6,630 nucleotides of DNA from Actinomycetes bacterium (lineage in GTDB: Bacteria > Actinomycetota > Thermoleophilia > Solirubrobacterales > Solirubrobacteraceae): positions 1 through 6,630 of the forward strand of contig JAEZDB010000229.1 in NCBI GenBank assembly GCA_023429855.1. Reading direction: 5' to 3'. Of the stretch, positions 5,287-6,630 are shown one piece after another; position 1 is the stretch's first letter, and each line of letters starts with the position of its first letter. Below the pieces are notes generated by a model. It did not search any database, had not been told where the DNA came from, and worked only from the letters and a program-made list of their open reading frames with translations. The position numbers and the translations under genes were made by a program.

Positions 5287-6243
5287 CTACGCCGCCGGGG
5301 AGCCCGCCGGCACCCGGTCGAGCCAGTCGAGGTACCGCTCGTCGCGGCCGTGGAGGGCGTCCTGGAAGATGGACTGGACCCGCCGGGTGACCTCGCCGAC
5401 CGTGCCCTCGCCGACGGCGATGTCGTCGATCTCGACGACCGGGACCAGCTCGGCGGCGGTGCCCGTCATAAAGACCTCGTCGGCCAGGTACGCCTCGGCG
5501 CGCGCGATGTCGCGCTCGACGAGCTCGTAGCCGGCGTCGTCGATGATCCGCATCACCGCGCTGCGGGTGATGCCGTCGAGGATGCCTGCGGTCTGCGGCG
5601 GAGTGTAGATCTTGCCGCCCTTGACGACGAACAGGTTCTCGCCCGAGCCTTCGGAGAGGAAGCCGCGCTCGTCGAGCAGCAGCGCCTCCTCGTAGTAGTT
5701 GGAGCCGTCGGGCTTCTTGCGGCGCGAGACCTCGTTCTTGGCCAGCACCGAGTTGAGGTAGTGGCCCGAGGCCTTCGCGTGCGGGATGAGCGAGTGGTGG
5801 CTCGTGCGTCGCCATGAGGAGACCTTGGCGCGGACGCCTTCGCGCTGGCCGACTTCGCCGAGGAGCGAGTCCCACTTCCACGAGGCGATCGCCACGCGCA
5901 TCGGCGAGCCCTGCGCAAACAGCCCCATCTCGCCGTCGCCGCGGAAGACGAGCGGGCGGATGTAGCACTCGCGCTGCTCGTTCTTGGCGATGAGCTCGAG
6001 AGTGGCCTGGCGGATCTCCTCGCGCGTGAACGGCACGTGGAGGTAGTAGAGCTTGGCGGAGGCGAAGAGCCGCTCGACGTGCTCGGGGTGGCGGAAGACC
6101 GCCGGTCCCTGCGTCGTGTCGTAGCAGCGGATCCCCTCGAACACGCCCGTGCCGTAGTGCAAGGCGTGCGTCAGGACGTGGACCTGCGCGTCGTCCCACG
6201 CGACGAACTCACCATCGAGCCAGATGTAGGGCGCAGTTTCCAC
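5287..6243 (-). CDS. ilvE: Branched-chain amino acid aminotransferase
   Basis: Fold-type IV PLP aminotransferase that interconverts isoleucine, leucine and valine with their 2-keto acids using glutamate/2-oxoglutarate (EC 2.6.1.42). It has 318 residues, of which about 1-300 match the family. LHYGTGVFEGIRCY (28-41) is the conserved N-terminal block, YIRPLVFRG (94-102) follows, and Lys157 in PHAKASGHYLNS (154-165) is the Schiff-base lysine. EGSGENLFVV (198-207), ILDGITRSAV (221-230) and FMTGTAAELVPV (258-269) complete the cofactor and substrate site. The start is GTG 6243, supported by a perfect AGGAGG 7 bases upstream. It follows leuB after 29 bases and precedes the cimA leader region. The two neighbours and this gene together serve leucine and isoleucine synthesis, and the enzyme also finishes valine synthesis. 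Confidence 0.96.
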   Translation of the reverse strand: METAPYIWLDGEFVAWDDAQVHVLTHALHYGTGVFEGIRCYDTTQGPAVFRHPEHVERLFASAKLYYLHVPFTREEIRQATLELIAKNEQRECYIRPLVFRGDGEMGLFAQGSPMRVAIASWKWDSLLGEVGQREGVRAKVSSWRRTSHHSLIPHAKASGHYLNSVLAKNEVSRRKKPDGSNYYEEALLLDERGFLSEGSGENLFVVKGGKIYTPPQTAGILDGITRSAVMRIIDDAGYELVERDIARAEAYLADEVFMTGTAAELVPVVEIDDIAVGEGTVGEVTRRVQSIFQDALHGRDERYLDWLDRVPAGSPAA

Positions 6244-6250
6244 GGGTTCT

Positions 6251-6256
6251 CCTCCT
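6251..6256 (-). promoter_or_regulatory. Strong ribosome binding site of ilvE (decides a GTG start)
   Basis: The minus strand reads AGGAGG followed by 7 bases and then GTG (6243-6241). This full match to the anti-Shine-Dalgarno core at ideal spacing fixes the ilvE start at a GTG. It is by far the best site in the window; cimA, argH and the aminotransferase gene have only weak ones. Confidence 0.9.
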
Positions 6257-6272
6257 AAAGCCGCGAGACGCG

Positions 6273-6630
6273 TTACGCGTGCAGCCGCCCGACGACGTCG
6301 GCGACGGCTTCGGCCGTCGTCGCGTTGCCGCCGAGGTCTGCGGTGCGAAGACCATCGGCGAGGGCGGCGTCGACGGCGGATTCTAGAGCCGCGGCCTCCA
6401 CAGGTCGACCGAGTCCGTCGCGCAGCAGCATCGCCGCCGACAGGAACATCGCCAGCGGGTTGGCGATCCCCTGGCCGGCGATGTCGGGCGCGGAGCCGTG
6501 GACCGGCTCGAACAGCCCCGGATCGCCGGCGGCGCCCAGCGAAGCGCTGGGCAGCATGCCGATCGAGCCGGTGAGCATCGCGGCTTCGTCGGAGAGGATG
6601 TCGCCGAAGAGGTTCTCGGTCACGATCACG
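6273..6630 (-). CDS. leuB: 3-isopropylmalate dehydrogenase, C-terminal part (5' end outside the window)
   Basis: NAD-dependent beta-decarboxylating dehydrogenase of leucine synthesis (EC 1.1.1.85). In the citramalate route the same type of enzyme oxidises 3-methylmalate to 2-oxobutyrate. Only the last 118 codons of a protein usually near 350 residues are present, and the frame stays open through the right edge. The first visible residues are VIVTENLFGDILSDEAA, the family signature; its Asp10 and Asp14 (fragment numbering) correspond to the metal-binding aspartates. EPVHGSAPDIAGQGIANP (41-58) is the NAD-binding loop, and its Asp49 is the residue associated with NAD rather than NADP preference. 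A first GTG at 6629 is an internal valine, not the start. The stop is TAA, 29 bases before the ilvE GTG, so the two are probably cotranscribed. Confidence 0.95.
   Translation of the reverse strand, partial: VIVTENLFGDILSDEAAMLTGSIGMLPSASLGAAGDPGLFEPVHGSAPDIAGQGIANPLAMFLSAAMLLRDGLGRPVEAAALESAVDAALADGLRTADLGGNATTAEAVADVVGRLHA

Noticed and set aside
6268..6280. ACGCG-TTA-CGCGT inverted repeat centred on the leuB stop codon
   Set aside because: A 5-bp stem with a 3-base loop is too small to claim as a terminator, and ilvE follows with a strong ribosome binding site.

Overview
The window is very GC-rich throughout, with strongly GC-biased third codon positions and frequent GTG starts. The gene content and the protein style suggest an actinobacterium. 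The order leuB - ilvE - cimA with a citramalate synthase makes me think of the Thermoleophilia (Solirubrobacter/Conexibacter relatives), but that placement is inference from memory of the lineage and is not shown by the sequence.

Almost everything lies on the minus strand and reads right to left: the C-terminal third of leuB (6273-6630, cut by the window edge), ilvE (5287-6243), a leader-like spacer holding a possible 22-codon ORF and inverted repeats (5123-5286), cimA (3470-5122), a DegT/DnrJ/EryC1/StrS aminotransferase (2346-3473), argH (922-2283), and a 3-methyladenine DNA glycosylase of the AAG/MPG family (273-917). At the far left, the plus strand carries the last 73 codons of a Pro/Ala/Gly/Thr-rich protein tail (2-223). 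It converges on the glycosylase gene, with a compact hairpin between them. No stretch over 300 bases lacks a gene. I saw no tRNA, rRNA, CRISPR array, insertion sequence or phage gene.

The leuB-ilvE-cimA block reads as a biochemical unit. CimA makes (R)-citramalate from pyruvate and acetyl-CoA. LeuB-type dehydrogenases can oxidise the downstream 3-methylmalate to 2-oxobutyrate as well as acting in leucine synthesis, and IlvE performs the last transamination. Together with isopropylmalate isomerase and IlvBN/C/D (not in the window), this gives isoleucine without threonine deaminase. The DegT aminotransferase starts within the cimA stop codon (GTGA overlap), so it is probably translationally coupled. 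Its sequence looks like a sugar-nucleotide aminotransferase, and its place among amino-acid genes is unexplained. ArgH performs the last step of arginine synthesis, and the glycosylase gene begins 4 bases after its stop.

The window is mostly ordinary metabolism. The part most worth a second look is the 164-base spacer between ilvE and cimA. It has a small ORF with a Val-Val pair and scattered Ile/Leu, a perfect 9-bp inverted repeat that starts in that ORF's stop codon, competing hairpins inside the ORF, and a short duplicated motif before both the small ORF and cimA. It could be an attenuation-like control element for cimA, but the geometry does not match the textbook model and chance is not excluded.
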